From contig WHTZ01000009.1 in the NCBI GenBank assembly GCA_009377495.1, positions 1 through 64,000 of the forward strand: a stretch of 64,000 nucleotides of DNA, read 5' to 3'. Below the pieces are notes generated by a model that did no database searches, had not been told where the DNA came from, and was given only the letters and a program-made list of their open reading frames with translations. Positions within the stretch are counted from its first letter, which is position 1, and every line of letters begins with the position of its first letter. Origin of the DNA: Luteitalea sp. (GTDB taxonomy: Bacteria > Acidobacteriota > Vicinamibacteria > Vicinamibacterales > Vicinamibacteraceae). The position numbers and the translations under genes are program-made. Of the stretch, positions 11,513 to 19,906 are shown one piece after another.

Positions 11513-14365
11513 TTACGCGCAGCCGCTCGTCGTCCCGCAGTTCGCACACTTGTAGCACGCGCCGCCGCGGATCATGATCGACCCACACGACGGGCAGGGG
11601 GGCGCGTCTTCCTGACTCTGAATGACGGCATAGGCGGCATGGCCGCGGCCGTTCGTGGCAGGTGAGGCGGGGCTAAAGCCCCGCCCTACCGAAGGGCTCG
11701 CACCCGCGTCGACGCCGTTCACCCCGGCTCGGAACTTCTCGTCCTGCGAGAGAAACTTGGCCGCCATCCAGCGGAACACGTAGTCCACGATCGACTTCGC
11801 GATGCGCACCTGCGGGTTTTTCGTCATCCCGGCCGGTTCGAAGCGAACGTGGCTGAATTTGTCGACCAGCACGTGGAGCGGCACGCCGTACTGCAGGGCG
11901 TACGAGATGGCTTGGGCGAACGCGTCGGCAAAGCCCGAAATGGTCGATCCCTCCTTCGCCATGACGAGGAAGATCTCGCCTGGCCCGCCATCGTCGTACA
12001 AGCCGACGGTGATGTAGCCTTCGTGGCCGGCGATGTCGAACTTGTGCGTGATCGACTGGCGCTCGTCGGGCAGCTTGCGGCGCACGGGTTGGGGCGCGAC
12101 CGCAGCAGTCTCGCCAGCCGCGGCGGCAGCGGCGAGTGCGGCAGCCGGCGCCGATTGCTCTTCGTCCCTGGCGGTATTGAGCGGCTGCGTCCGCTTGCTG
12201 CCGTCTCGGTAAATCGACACAGCCTTGCAGCCCAGCCGCCACGACTCGAGATACGCGCGCTCGACCTCCTCGACCCTCGCCTCCTTCGGTACGTTGATGG
12301 TCTTGGAGATCGCCCCGGAGATGAACGGCTGGGTCGCGCCAATCATCCGGATGTGCCCCAGGTAGTGAATGGAGCGTTCCCCGCTGCGTGGCTTGAAGGC
12401 ACAGTCGAAGACCGGGAGGTCCTTGTCTTTGAGGTGCGGTGCACGCTCGATCGTCTCGTGCTCGTTGATGGCGCTGACGATGTCCTTGATTTCCGGCGCA
12501 CTGTAGCCGAGCCGCGCGAGCGCCATTGGGACGGTCGTGTTGACAATCTTCATGAGCCCGCCGCCGACGAGCTTCTTGTACTTGACGAGCGCGATGTCCG
12601 GCTCGACACCGGTCGTGTCGCAATCCATCATGAAGCCAATGGTGCCGGTCGGCGCGAGCACCGTGGCCTGCGCGTTCCGAAATCCATGGTCCTCACCCAC
12701 CTCGATCGCCGCGTCCCAGGACTGCTTGGCCGCCTCGTACAGATCGGCTGGCAGATGGCGACGATCCACGTCGCCGAGCGCTGCGCGGTGCTTACGCATC
12801 ACACGGAGAAACGGCTCGCGGTTCCGCTGGTAGCCCGCAAATGGGCCGCCGTGGTCGCGTGCGATGCGCGCCGACTGAGCGTAGGCTTCACCGGTCATCA
12901 ACGCCGTGATGGCGGCCGCGTAGTCACGGGCCGCGTCGCTGTCGTACGGCAGCCCGCGCGCCATCAGCAACGAGCCAAGGTTCGCGTAGCCCAGGCCCAG
13001 CGGCCGGTACGCGTGACTGTTTTGTTCGATGGCCTTGGTCGGGTAGCTGGCGTTGTCGACCAGGATTTCTTGCGCCGTGATGAGCGTGCGCACGGCGTGC
13101 CGGAAGGCGTCGACGTCGAGCTCGCCGTCGCCGCCGACGAACTTCATCAGGTTGAGCGACGCGAGGTTGCACGCTGAGTCGTCGAGGAACATGTACTCGG
13201 AGCAGGGGTTGCTCGCGTTGATGCGGGCGTGCGCCGAGCAGGTGTGCCACTCGTTGACGGTCGTGTCGAACTGCATGCCCGGGTCGCCGCACACCCAAGT
13301 AGCCTCGGCTATCAGATGCATCAGCTCGCGCGCCCGATAGGTGTCCATGACCGCGCCGGTCATCACCGACCTGGTCTGCCACGCGCCATCGTCCAGCACG
13401 GCCCGCATGAAATCGTCGGTCACGCGGACGCTGTTGTTCGAGTTTTGGAAGAAGACCGACGCGTAGGCCGGGCCGGTGAACGACCCGTCGTACCCGGCAT
13501 CGATCAATGCCCAGGCCTTTTTCTCTTCCTCGACCTTGCAGGTGATGAAGTCCACCACGTCCGGATGATCAGCGTTCAGGATGACCATCTTGGCGGCGCG
13601 CCGCGTCTTGCCCCCAGACTTGATGACGCCGGCAAAGGCATCGAATCCTTTCATGAACGACACGGGACCAGACGCGGTTCCACCGCCGGCCAGTGGCTCG
13701 CGCGACGATCGCAGCGACGAGAGATTGGTGCCCGTGCCAGAGCCGTACTTGAACAGCATGCCCTCGGTCTTGGCGAGCGTGAGGATGGCGTCCATCCTGT
13801 CCTCGACCGAGTTGATGAAGCAGGCGGAGCACTGTGGCTGCTGCTCAATCCCGACGTTGAACCAGACGGGGCTGTTGAACGCCGCCTTTTGATACACGAG
13901 CAGGTGCTTCAGCTCGTTCCTGAATGCCTGCAAGTCCGCGTCGCTCGCAAAATACCGCTGCTTGCCCGCCCACGCCGTCACCGTGTCCACGACGCGGCCA
14001 ATGAGCCGCTTGACGCTGCGCTCCCGCTCCGGCGTGCCGAGCAAGCCACGGAAGTACTTCGAGGCGACAATGTTCGTGGCTTGCTGCGACCAGAACGCCG
14101 GCACCTCGACGTCATCCTGCTCGAAGACCAGCTCGCCTTTCTCGTTACCGATGGAGGCGGTGCGCGGCTCCCACTCGATCTCCTCGAACGGATCGCGGCC
14201 GTCCTTGGTGAAGCGGCGCTCGAAGTCCAGCCCTGGGATGATGGACGCCGCCTCCCGCCCCGGCGCGGCGTGCGTGCCCGGGGCGTCGGCTTGCAGCGCG
14301 CGGCGCACGTCTCGATCGACTTCGGCCTGCTGGACAACCCCTCGCTCCATGGCCCCTTGCTCCAT
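11513..14365 (-). CDS. nrdJ: Vitamin B12-dependent (class II) ribonucleotide reductase
   Basis: About 950 residues; reduces ribonucleotides to deoxyribonucleotides using adenosylcobalamin, so it works with or without oxygen. Visible features: NSPVWFNVG, a CSAC pair near residues 179-182, KYGSGTGTN, the active-site NPCSEY with DSACNLASLNL, PTGTIGFMMDCDTTGVEPD, and a Cys-rich C-terminal tail (CPSCGS ... CYKCANCGTTSGC) that resembles a zinc ribbon and holds the redox cysteines. ATG 14365 is chosen because GGAGG lies five bases upstream; a TTG at 14377 would overlap that ribosome site. No small subunit (nrdB) is nearby, as expected for this class. A REP-like palindrome is translated in frame near residues 892-900. 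Confidence 0.96.
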   Translation of the reverse strand: MEQGAMERGVVQQAEVDRDVRRALQADAPGTHAAPGREAASIIPGLDFERRFTKDGRDPFEEIEWEPRTASIGNEKGELVFEQDDVEVPAFWSQQATNIVASKYFRGLLGTPERERSVKRLIGRVVDTVTAWAGKQRYFASDADLQAFRNELKHLLVYQKAAFNSPVWFNVGIEQQPQCSACFINSVEDRMDAILTLAKTEGMLFKYGSGTGTNLSSLRSSREPLAGGGTASGPVSFMKGFDAFAGVIKSGGKTRRAAKMVILNADHPDVVDFITCKVEEEKKAWALIDAGYDGSFTGPAYASVFFQNSNNSVRVTDDFMRAVLDDGAWQTRSVMTGAVMDTYRARELMHLIAEATWVCGDPGMQFDTTVNEWHTCSAHARINASNPCSEYMFLDDSACNLASLNLMKFVGGDGELDVDAFRHAVRTLITAQEILVDNASYPTKAIEQNSHAYRPLGLGYANLGSLLMARGLPYDSDAARDYAAAITALMTGEAYAQSARIARDHGGPFAGYQRNREPFLRVMRKHRAALGDVDRRHLPADLYEAAKQSWDAAIEVGEDHGFRNAQATVLAPTGTIGFMMDCDTTGVEPDIALVKYKKLVGGGLMKIVNTTVPMALARLGYSAPEIKDIVSAINEHETIERAPHLKDKDLPVFDCAFKPRSGERSIHYLGHIRMIGATQPFISGAISKTINVPKEARVEEVERAYLESWRLGCKAVSIYRDGSKRTQPLNTARDEEQSAPAAALAAAAAAGETAAVAPQPVRRKLPDERQSITHKFDIAGHEGYITVGLYDDGGPGEIFLVMAKEGSTISGFADAFAQAISYALQYGVPLHVLVDKFSHVRFEPAGMTKNPQVRIAKSIVDYVFRWMAAKFLSQDEKFRAGVNGVDAGASPSVGRGFSPASPATNGRGHAAYAVIQSQEDAPPCPSCGSIMIRGGACYKCANCGTTSGCA
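11666..11689 (-). repeat. REP-like palindrome inside nrdJ
   Basis: Eight-base arms (GGCGGGGC / GCCCCGCC) around TAAA, followed by CTAC; read on the minus strand it is GTAG plus a hairpin, the classic head of a repetitive extragenic palindrome. Here it is inside a coding region, in a frame that avoids the TAG and gives SVGRGFSPA, within a low-complexity linker before the Cys-rich tail of NrdJ. Confidence 0.85.
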
Positions 14366-14564
14366 GGCCTCCTCCAACGCCCCGTTTTGCTAGGTTTCTT
14401 TCGGTAAGCCGATCGCCCCCGAAGCCCGCCGCCGACGCTGGGAGGCATGCGGCCAGGACTCGGTTGATTGTGCGATTCGGGGGACTACTATGGACCCAGG
14501 TTACGCGTTTGTCAAGCGGAGACCTACCACATCTGGTGCTAAGAGCCTGCGTGGGGCCCAAGAT

Positions 14565-14609
14565 CAAGGGGTCAGGGGCCCTTCGACTCGCTTCGCTCGC
14601 TCAGGGCAT
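14565..14609. repeat. Dispersed repeats: GGGGTCAGGGG and CTTCGACTCGCTTCGCTCGCTCAG
   Basis: AAGGGGTCAGGGG is followed by CCCTTCGACTCGCTTCGCTC and GCTCAGGGC, which forms a GCCCT/AGGGC inverted repeat. The GGGGTCA unit recurs at about 23069-23087 and 50897 and, in four tandem copies, inside the ABC-F gene at 55422. Sequences of this kind are common between genes in soil bacteria; their function is unknown. Confidence 0.6.
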
Positions 14610-14716
14610 TTGAGGGACGAGGGGAACGACCCGAGAAGGTCGTTCCCCTGGGGGTTGATTCGGGGACTTTTACTGAGGGAAAACTACGCTTCACCACAAG
14701 GGCGAAGCGTGGGGAC
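14600..14716 (-). ncRNA. Candidate sigma-54-dependent structured small RNA
   Basis: Downstream of the -24/-12 element the minus strand would give an RNA starting near 14716. It contains a first hairpin (14687-14709), then an unpaired C-rich stretch with UUUUCCCUCAG, GUCCCCG and AACCCCC, and then a perfect 11-bp hairpin (GGGGAACGACC, loop UUCUCG, GGUCGUUCCCC; 14621-14648). There is no open frame with a ribosome site in it. The C-rich loops resemble anti-Shine-Dalgarno motifs of regulatory RNAs. No U-run follows the last hairpin, so the 3' end is a guess, and the RNA could instead be a long nrdJ leader. Confidence 0.35.
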
Positions 14717-14727
14717 GCCACACTTAG

Positions 14728-14745
14728 CTGCAAGGGTTGTACCAA
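14728..14745 (-). promoter_or_regulatory. Sigma-54-type promoter (-24/-12)
   Basis: Minus strand TTGGTACAACCCTTGCAG: GG at -24 and GC at -12 with exact spacing, and TTGG and TTGCA match the consensus. It points toward nrdJ but lies about 360 bases from its start. The gene cluster immediately upstream (15.5-18.8 kb) encodes an NtrC-type activator and its kinase, which would fit control of this promoter. Confidence 0.5.
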
Positions 14746-14870
14746 ACCAAGCGGATCATGAGAATCGCCGAAATACGGTGAAAATAGGCTGAAGTCTACC
14801 CAGGGCGTGGCCAAGGCCGTGCGTACCGGCGGCAGGACTGCACGCAACGTATGAAGGCGCTACGTAGCTC

Positions 14871-15491
14871 TTACATACTGCCGCTGGATCGCTGGGTCAG
14901 GCCGCGGGCCAACTTCTCGGCCTTGTCGGCTTGGTCGCTCGCCATCGACAGATTGCGCTTCTCGAGAGCCGACTCGGCCTGCTGGAGAAAGCCTTGTGCG
15001 CTCCTGTAGTCCTTCTTGGCGTTGTCGTTCAGCGTCGCAAAATTCAGGCGCCCAAGGTCAGTGCTCGCGCGCCGCAAGGCCTCCCGAATCCGCTTCTCCG
15101 TTTCCTTGTCGTCCACCGTTTCCGCCGTACGGAGGATCGATTCGGCCTCAGGCTTCTTCTTATCGGCAGCCGCCCCTGAATCGGATGCCGCTCCCGGCTT
15201 CGGCGCCGCTGCTCCGTCCGGCTCCCTCGGCGGGGGTGCGCTTCTCGAGCCTCTGCCCCTGGTCGACGGTGCCTTGGCCTCGGGCATCTCGACCCGGTCC
15301 GCGGGCAAGGTCACCTCCGGCTCCGCTGGCCCGGCGATCTCCCGGGACGGCACGCTAGGCACCTGTAACGGCTCCGCAACGGGCGCGCGCGTCTCCGCTC
15401 GACTGCGCGCCGCGCACCCGGCGCCGAGCAAGACCCCGGCCCCTATCACGAGGCTCAGCACACCACACGCGCGGACGGCGTTTCGAGGCAT
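14871..15491 (-). CDS. Hypothetical lipoprotein with C-terminal helical domain
   Basis: A 206-residue protein starting MPRNAVRACGVLSL, with a lipobox (LLGAGC) at about residues 22-27, so it is probably an inner or outer membrane lipoprotein. Residues 30-120 are a Pro/Ala/Glu/Lys-rich disordered linker. The last 75 residues are predicted helical with charged heptads (ETEKRIREALRRASTDLGRL ... AQGFLQQAESALEKRN), resembling lipoproteins that assist envelope assembly, but I do not recognise a named family. It is the third gene of an apparent operon after the NtrC-type regulator and kinase (31-base gap). The upstream start at 15512 would add seven residues and spoil the signal peptide. Confidence 0.75.
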   Translation of the reverse strand: MPRNAVRACGVLSLVIGAGVLLGAGCAARSRAETRAPVAEPLQVPSVPSREIAGPAEPEVTLPADRVEMPEAKAPSTRGRGSRSAPPPREPDGAAAPKPGAASDSGAAADKKKPEAESILRTAETVDDKETEKRIREALRRASTDLGRLNFATLNDNAKKDYRSAQGFLQQAESALEKRNLSMASDQADKAEKLARGLTQRSSGSM

Positions 15492-15521
15492 GAAGGACCA
15501 CCTTAACAGCATTCCGGGTTC

Positions 15522-17405
15522 TCAAGCCACCTGGCGCGCCGGCACCTCCGCGCGAGGCAGGCGCAGCCGGAACGTCGCGCCCGAACCAGGTACGGATTCT
15601 ACTTCGATACTGCCATTATGGAGATGAACCGTGCGGTAGACCATCGACAGACCCAGCCCGCTCCCTTTGTCCTTGGTCGAGAAGTACAGATCGAACAGTT
15701 TTTCCATGTGCTCGGGGCGGATGCCTACGCCGGTGTCCGCCACTTCGACGACGACGAAGCGCGAGCCGTCGGGCACCGCAGCAAACCGCAACACGCCGCC
15801 CTGGGGCATGGCTTGGCACGCGTTCAACGCCAGGTTGAGAAACGCCTGTCGCAGCATCCCGCGATCGCCACTCACCTTGGGCAAGGTCGGCTCACACTCG
15901 TTGACAATCGTCACGCCGGAGGCATGGGCCTGGGGACCCATGACCTCGCTGACTTCCTGGAGCAGGCCGTGCAGCTCGACGGGTTGCAGCAAGAGCTCCT
16001 CCGGCCGGCTGAACTTCAAGAAGCCCTGTACCACCTCATCGAGCCGGCGGATCTCCATGCTGATGATGGACACGTGCGGCATCACCGGCGGCACGTCAAC
16101 GGCGGCCGGTTCAGCTCCCAACTCGCCGCCACTCGCACGCAGCTTTTGCTTGAGCAGCTCGAGGTGAATGGTCATCGCGTTGAGCGGGTTCTTCACCTCG
16201 TGCGCGACGCTCGCCAGCAAGCGATTGAGGGCAGCTAGCTTGCGCGAGTAGCTGAGCGTGTTCTCCACCCAGCTGAGGTAGCTCAGGTTGCGAGCCACGA
16301 CCATCACGCCCATGGGTCGCCCGGTCGCCTCGCTCAGTGGGTGAGCCGTCACGGACTGTTGCACCGTGCCCTCGGCGGCCGGCACGTCGATGGCCAACGG
16401 TCCCTGCGGTTCGCCGGTCTCGAGCACGCGTGCCACGAGACGCCTGTATGGGAAGTCATCGGCGAGCGTTTCCCCTTCTGCGATGTCCGCGAGGCCGGGT
16501 ACGTTACTGCGAAAGGCGGCGTTGGCGAAGACGAGCTCGCGTTTGGTGTTCACCACGGCCACGGCGTCCTCGAGCTGGTCGACGACCGACTCGACGCCGG
16601 GCGCGTGGCCGGCAAGCTTTGCGCGCACCGCCGAGAGCTCGGCGCTCAGGATGTTGAACGAGCTCCCGAGATCGGCAAACTCATCACCGGGCGGCAGATC
16701 GAGCTGGACGCCCTCCTCGCCCTTCCCCAACCGCGCCAGGCCCGCTTTGAGGACGTGGATGGGACGGAGCATCCAGTTTGAAAACACCATGGACACGACA
16801 ACCGCTACAACGAGGGCAGCAAGCGCAATCCAGAGCGTCGGCTGGAGCTGGCTCTTGAGGTCTTGCCAGATCAGCAGCGTGGAAACGCCAATGCGAATCG
16901 TGCCGAAGGGCTCACGCCTGATGAACATGGGCAGCTGCACCTCGAACGGACGGTCCGAGAGCACACCCTGGAGCTGACTGAAAATGCCGCCTTCGAGCAG
17001 CTCGTCAATCTGCGACTGCGGCTCGAGCATCTGACCTTCGGGGTTGCGAGCCCTAAGCTGCGGGTCTCGAACGTCCGGGTCAGGCTCGGGGCTGTAAGCG
17101 ACGACGACGTTCTTGGCGTCGACGATGGCGGCGTAGCTCACGTTCCTTTCGTAGGCGGTGGTGGAGTCCAGGAGGTCGCGGATATGCGGGTCTGTGCGGA
17201 GCTGCTCCACACCCTGCTCGCGGCTGCTCACGACCGTTTCGGCGCGCCGGAAGATGAACGCCGCGAGCATCTCGTTGCGCATCTTGCTCTCGGCCAGGCT
17301 CACGCGCGTCAGTGTGGCGAGGTTGATGAGGCTCAGGATGCAGACCACCACACCCACGGTAATCGTGACGCCCAGCGCCTGCTTGGTCTTGAGACTGAGG
17401 CGCAT
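15522..17405 (-). CDS. Membrane sensor histidine kinase (NtrB-like)
   Basis: 627 residues. TM1 is at about 11-32, a periplasmic sensing region at 33-190, TM2 at 191-213 and HAMP at 213-265. A PAS-like domain spans roughly 275-380, and HisKA has the phosphorylated His402 in SVAHEVKNPLNAM. The ATPase domain has NLALNACQAM (N box), VADTGVGI (G1) and GSGLGLSM (G2). It phosphorylates the NtrC-type regulator encoded nine bases upstream in the same operon. The periplasmic region contains QLRTDPHIRDLLD and VVAYSPEPDPDV, typical of a Cache-like fold, so the signal is extracytoplasmic. Confidence 0.93.
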   Translation of the reverse strand: MRLSLKTKQALGVTITVGVVVCILSLINLATLTRVSLAESKMRNEMLAAFIFRRAETVVSSREQGVEQLRTDPHIRDLLDSTTAYERNVSYAAIVDAKNVVVAYSPEPDPDVRDPQLRARNPEGQMLEPQSQIDELLEGGIFSQLQGVLSDRPFEVQLPMFIRREPFGTIRIGVSTLLIWQDLKSQLQPTLWIALAALVVAVVVSMVFSNWMLRPIHVLKAGLARLGKGEEGVQLDLPPGDEFADLGSSFNILSAELSAVRAKLAGHAPGVESVVDQLEDAVAVVNTKRELVFANAAFRSNVPGLADIAEGETLADDFPYRRLVARVLETGEPQGPLAIDVPAAEGTVQQSVTAHPLSEATGRPMGVMVVARNLSYLSWVENTLSYSRKLAALNRLLASVAHEVKNPLNAMTIHLELLKQKLRASGGELGAEPAAVDVPPVMPHVSIISMEIRRLDEVVQGFLKFSRPEELLLQPVELHGLLQEVSEVMGPQAHASGVTIVNECEPTLPKVSGDRGMLRQAFLNLALNACQAMPQGGVLRFAAVPDGSRFVVVEVADTGVGIRPEHMEKLFDLYFSTKDKGSGLGLSMVYRTVHLHNGSIEVESVPGSGATFRLRLPRAEVPARQVA

Positions 17406-17414
17406 CCCCCCACC

Positions 17415-18842
17415 CTACTTCTCCGCGTCGCGCAGCTTCAGGCGATTCAACTTGTTGTGCAGCGTCTTCAAACTGATCCCGAGCGTCTCCGCCGCGCGGG
17501 TCTTGTTGAAGCCCGTGTGCTGCAATGTCAACTTGATGAGCTCGGTCTCGGCTTCGTCGACCGACATCCCGGGCCTGAGGGTGAGCGTCGACTCCTCGCG
17601 CTGCACCTCGCGCGTCTCCAACATGGCAGGCGGCACATGCGAGACTTCGATGAACTCGCCCGGCGCCAGAATCACGGCCCGCTCGATGACGTTACGTAGC
17701 TCACGGATGTTGCCTGGCCACGGGTAGCGCTCCAGCACACGCATGGCATCGGGGTGAACCGCGGAGACGGCCTTCGCATTACGTGCGTTGAACTCGCCCA
17801 AGAATGTCTGCACCAACAGCGGGATGTCCTCGTGCCGCTCGCGCAGCGGCGGGAGCTCAATGGAAAAGACGTTGAGGCGGTAGTACAGATCCTCGCGTAG
17901 CTTCCCTTTCTGGACGGCCTCGGTGGGGTTGGTGTTCGTCGCCGCAATGATCCGCACGTCGACGGCTTGCTCTCGTTGTCCGCCGATGCGCCGGAACGTG
18001 CGCTCCTGCAACACGCGCAGCAGCTTCACCTGTGTCGACGGCACCATCTCGGCGATCTCATCGAGGAGCAGCGTGCCGCGGTGAGCCAGCTCGAAGCAGC
18101 CCTGGCGGCGATCCACGGCGCCCGTAAACGCGCCTTTCTCGTGACCGAAGATCTCACTCTCGAGCAGCGTCTCGGGAATGGCGGCACAGTTGATGGCAAC
18201 AAACGGCTGCTGCCCGCGCTGGCTGAGCTGATGGATCGTCTGGGCCACGAGCTCTTTGCCGGTGCCCGACTCGCCCCAGATGAGCACCGAGGCGGCCGTC
18301 GGCGCAGCTTGCTCGATGACGCGATAGAGCTTGCGGATCGCCGGCGTGTTGCCAACGATGCGCCCGAAGCTGCCTTGATCGCGAAGCTGACGGCGGAGCT
18401 GTTTGACCTCGCGCAGCGTCTGATGGCGCTCGACCACCTTGCTCAAGAGGATTTCCAGCCGCTGCGGGTCGACCGGCTTCGTCACATAGTCGTAGGCGCC
18501 CTCTTTGATGGCATCGACGGCGGTCTCAACGGTGCCCTGCGCGGTCAGAATGATGACGCTGATGTCGCGCAGTTGGTCGTGCAACGCACGCAGCAGGGCG
18601 AGGCCATCGAGCCGCGGCATCACCAAGTCGGAGACCACGATGCCGGGGCGAAAGGTCGTAATCTTGCGCAGCGCCTCTTCGCCGTCGACGGCACCCTCTG
18701 TCACGAACCCCCAGGCCGTGATGAGCTCGGTCAGCCCGATGAGCGCCGCACGGTCATCCTCGACGACCAGGACGCGCTCACCGCCACCCGGTGTCGCTGC
18801 CGGTTCCGGCGTCGCCAATCCTTCACTTTCCGGGGAACCCAC
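17415..18842 (-). CDS. Sigma-54-dependent response regulator (NtrC family)
   Basis: 475 residues. The receiver domain starts at about residue 23 (VLVVEDD; phospho-acceptor Asp72 in VVSDLVMP; Lys122 in TKP). The AAA+ domain has Walker A GESGTGKE (190-197), the sigma-54 contact loop GAFTGA (237-242) and Walker B-like GTLLLDEI. A Fis-type HTH follows (FNKTRAAETLGISLKTLHNK). It activates sigma-54 promoters after phosphorylation by the kinase encoded directly downstream. The first 20 residues are an unstructured Gly/Pro-rich tail, and a later start is possible. A matching promoter lies at 14728-14745. Confidence 0.95.
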   Translation of the reverse strand: MGSPESEGLATPEPAATPGGGERVLVVEDDRAALIGLTELITAWGFVTEGAVDGEEALRKITTFRPGIVVSDLVMPRLDGLALLRALHDQLRDISVIILTAQGTVETAVDAIKEGAYDYVTKPVDPQRLEILLSKVVERHQTLREVKQLRRQLRDQGSFGRIVGNTPAIRKLYRVIEQAAPTAASVLIWGESGTGKELVAQTIHQLSQRGQQPFVAINCAAIPETLLESEIFGHEKGAFTGAVDRRQGCFELAHRGTLLLDEIAEMVPSTQVKLLRVLQERTFRRIGGQREQAVDVRIIAATNTNPTEAVQKGKLREDLYYRLNVFSIELPPLRERHEDIPLLVQTFLGEFNARNAKAVSAVHPDAMRVLERYPWPGNIRELRNVIERAVILAPGEFIEVSHVPPAMLETREVQREESTLTLRPGMSVDEAETELIKLTLQHTGFNKTRAAETLGISLKTLHNKLNRLKLRDAEK

Positions 18843-18959
18843 CTGATGGCACCTCCCTGTAGGACAAACGCGTGAGAGCTTGGCTGGCTCGGACGCGCTC
18901 CGGCAATCCTTGAGTTTAGCACTTGTGCTACAGTCGAATCATTCTAACGCCGAGCCCGG

Positions 18960-19826
18960 GTGCGGCGCGCCAGAGGCGCCGGGTCCGCTGCCGTTGCTGC
19001 TCCCGTGTCCTCCGATAAGCTACCCACCATTCCGAATTCCGCCGAACCTGATGCCGAGCGATCCGACGTCGGGGCCCTCGCCGAGGTCGCCGCGGCGGCC
19101 GTGGCGGCCCATCCGCCGCAGCGCGTCCCCGCGCACCAACGCTGGCTGTCGCTGCTCGAGGTGCTGCTTTGCTCCGGGTACCCCACGCAGGTACTGTTGG
19201 CGTTCATCCTCCTCACCGTTGGTATCACGGCTGGCGACGAGCGTGGCGACATCCGCCTCGACTTCGTCCTGCTCCTCTCCTTCGCGGATGCCGCCCTCGT
19301 CGTTGGCCTGGTCTGGGCATTTCTGCGGCTTCGCGGTGAGGAGCCCGCGAGGGTGCTGCTCGGCGGGCGGCGGTTCTTACGTGAGGCGCTCCTCGGACTG
19401 AGCATCGTGCCGATGCTACTGGCGATCGCGGCCCTTCTGGCGCTGATCGTCGAGCGATATCTACCATGGTTACACAACGTTCCCACGAACCCGTTCGAGG
19501 CACTGCTGGAGTCGGTTGGTAGCGCCATCGCGTTTGCCGTCGTGGCGATCGTCGCAGGCGGCGTGCGTGAGGAGGTGCAGCGAGCCTTCGTGCTGCACCG
19601 CTTCGAACAGCACCTGGGCGGAGCGTGGCTCGGCCTCATCATCTTCAGTCTCGCCTTTGGCCTTGGGCACCTCATTCAAGGTTACGACGCCGCCTTGCTG
19701 ACAGGCCTCTTTGGCTTACTTTGGGGCATCGTATACCTGCGACGGTTGAGCATCGTCGCACCGGTCGTGTCTCATGCGGTTTTCAACACCGTTGAGGTGA
19801 TCTTGCACGCCGTGGATCTCGCGTAG
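18960..19826 (+). CDS. CPBP-family intramembrane metalloprotease
   Basis: 288 residues with about seven membrane segments. The three CPBP motifs are present: REEVQRAFVLHRFE (EExxxR, about residue 202), GLGHLIQGYDA (FxxxH) and SHAVFNT (HxxxN/D). These Rce1-like proteases act in the inner membrane; bacterial substrates are mostly unknown. The frame can start at GTG 18960 or GTG 19005, and the first 50 residues are Ala-rich and poorly conserved in look. It runs divergently from the NtrC-type regulator (117-base gap) and about 80 bases ahead of an ArnT-like glycosyltransferase gene. Confidence 0.85.
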   Translation: MRRARGAGSAAVAAPVSSDKLPTIPNSAEPDAERSDVGALAEVAAAAVAAHPPQRVPAHQRWLSLLEVLLCSGYPTQVLLAFILLTVGITAGDERGDIRLDFVLLLSFADAALVVGLVWAFLRLRGEEPARVLLGGRRFLREALLGLSIVPMLLAIAALLALIVERYLPWLHNVPTNPFEALLESVGSAIAFAVVAIVAGGVREEVQRAFVLHRFEQHLGGAWLGLIIFSLAFGLGHLIQGYDAALLTGLFGLLWGIVYLRRLSIVAPVVSHAVFNTVEVILHAVDLA

Positions 19827-19906
19827 GAGCGTCATCAACACGCGGGTCCACATTCTGTTTTATGATCTGACCCGTGGCGGAACGCGAATGGCGGGAAGCC
19901 AGTGAT

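Larger units (their letters stand above)
14366..14870. other. 505-base noncoding region upstream of nrdJ
   Basis: No convincing gene on either strand. It holds, from left to right, a copy of a dispersed repeat (14565-14609), a perfect 11-bp hairpin (14621-14648), a second hairpin (CGCTTCACC / GGCGAAGCG, 14687-14709), a small one (GTGG / CCAC, about 14709-14721), and a sigma-54-like promoter pointing left (14728-14745). I saw no cobalamin riboswitch and no clear NrdR-box pair. Confidence 0.6.

Noticed and set aside
11849-13177. A 442-codon plus-strand frame within nrdJ
   Set aside because: NrdJ motifs on the minus strand cover the whole interval; the plus frame has no recognisable domain.
14621-14648. 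Rho-independent terminator
   Set aside because: The hairpin is perfect but no T-run follows on either strand.
14366-14870. Cobalamin riboswitch upstream of the B12-dependent reductase
   Set aside because: I looked for the B12-box (GCCACTG-like) on the minus strand and did not find it.
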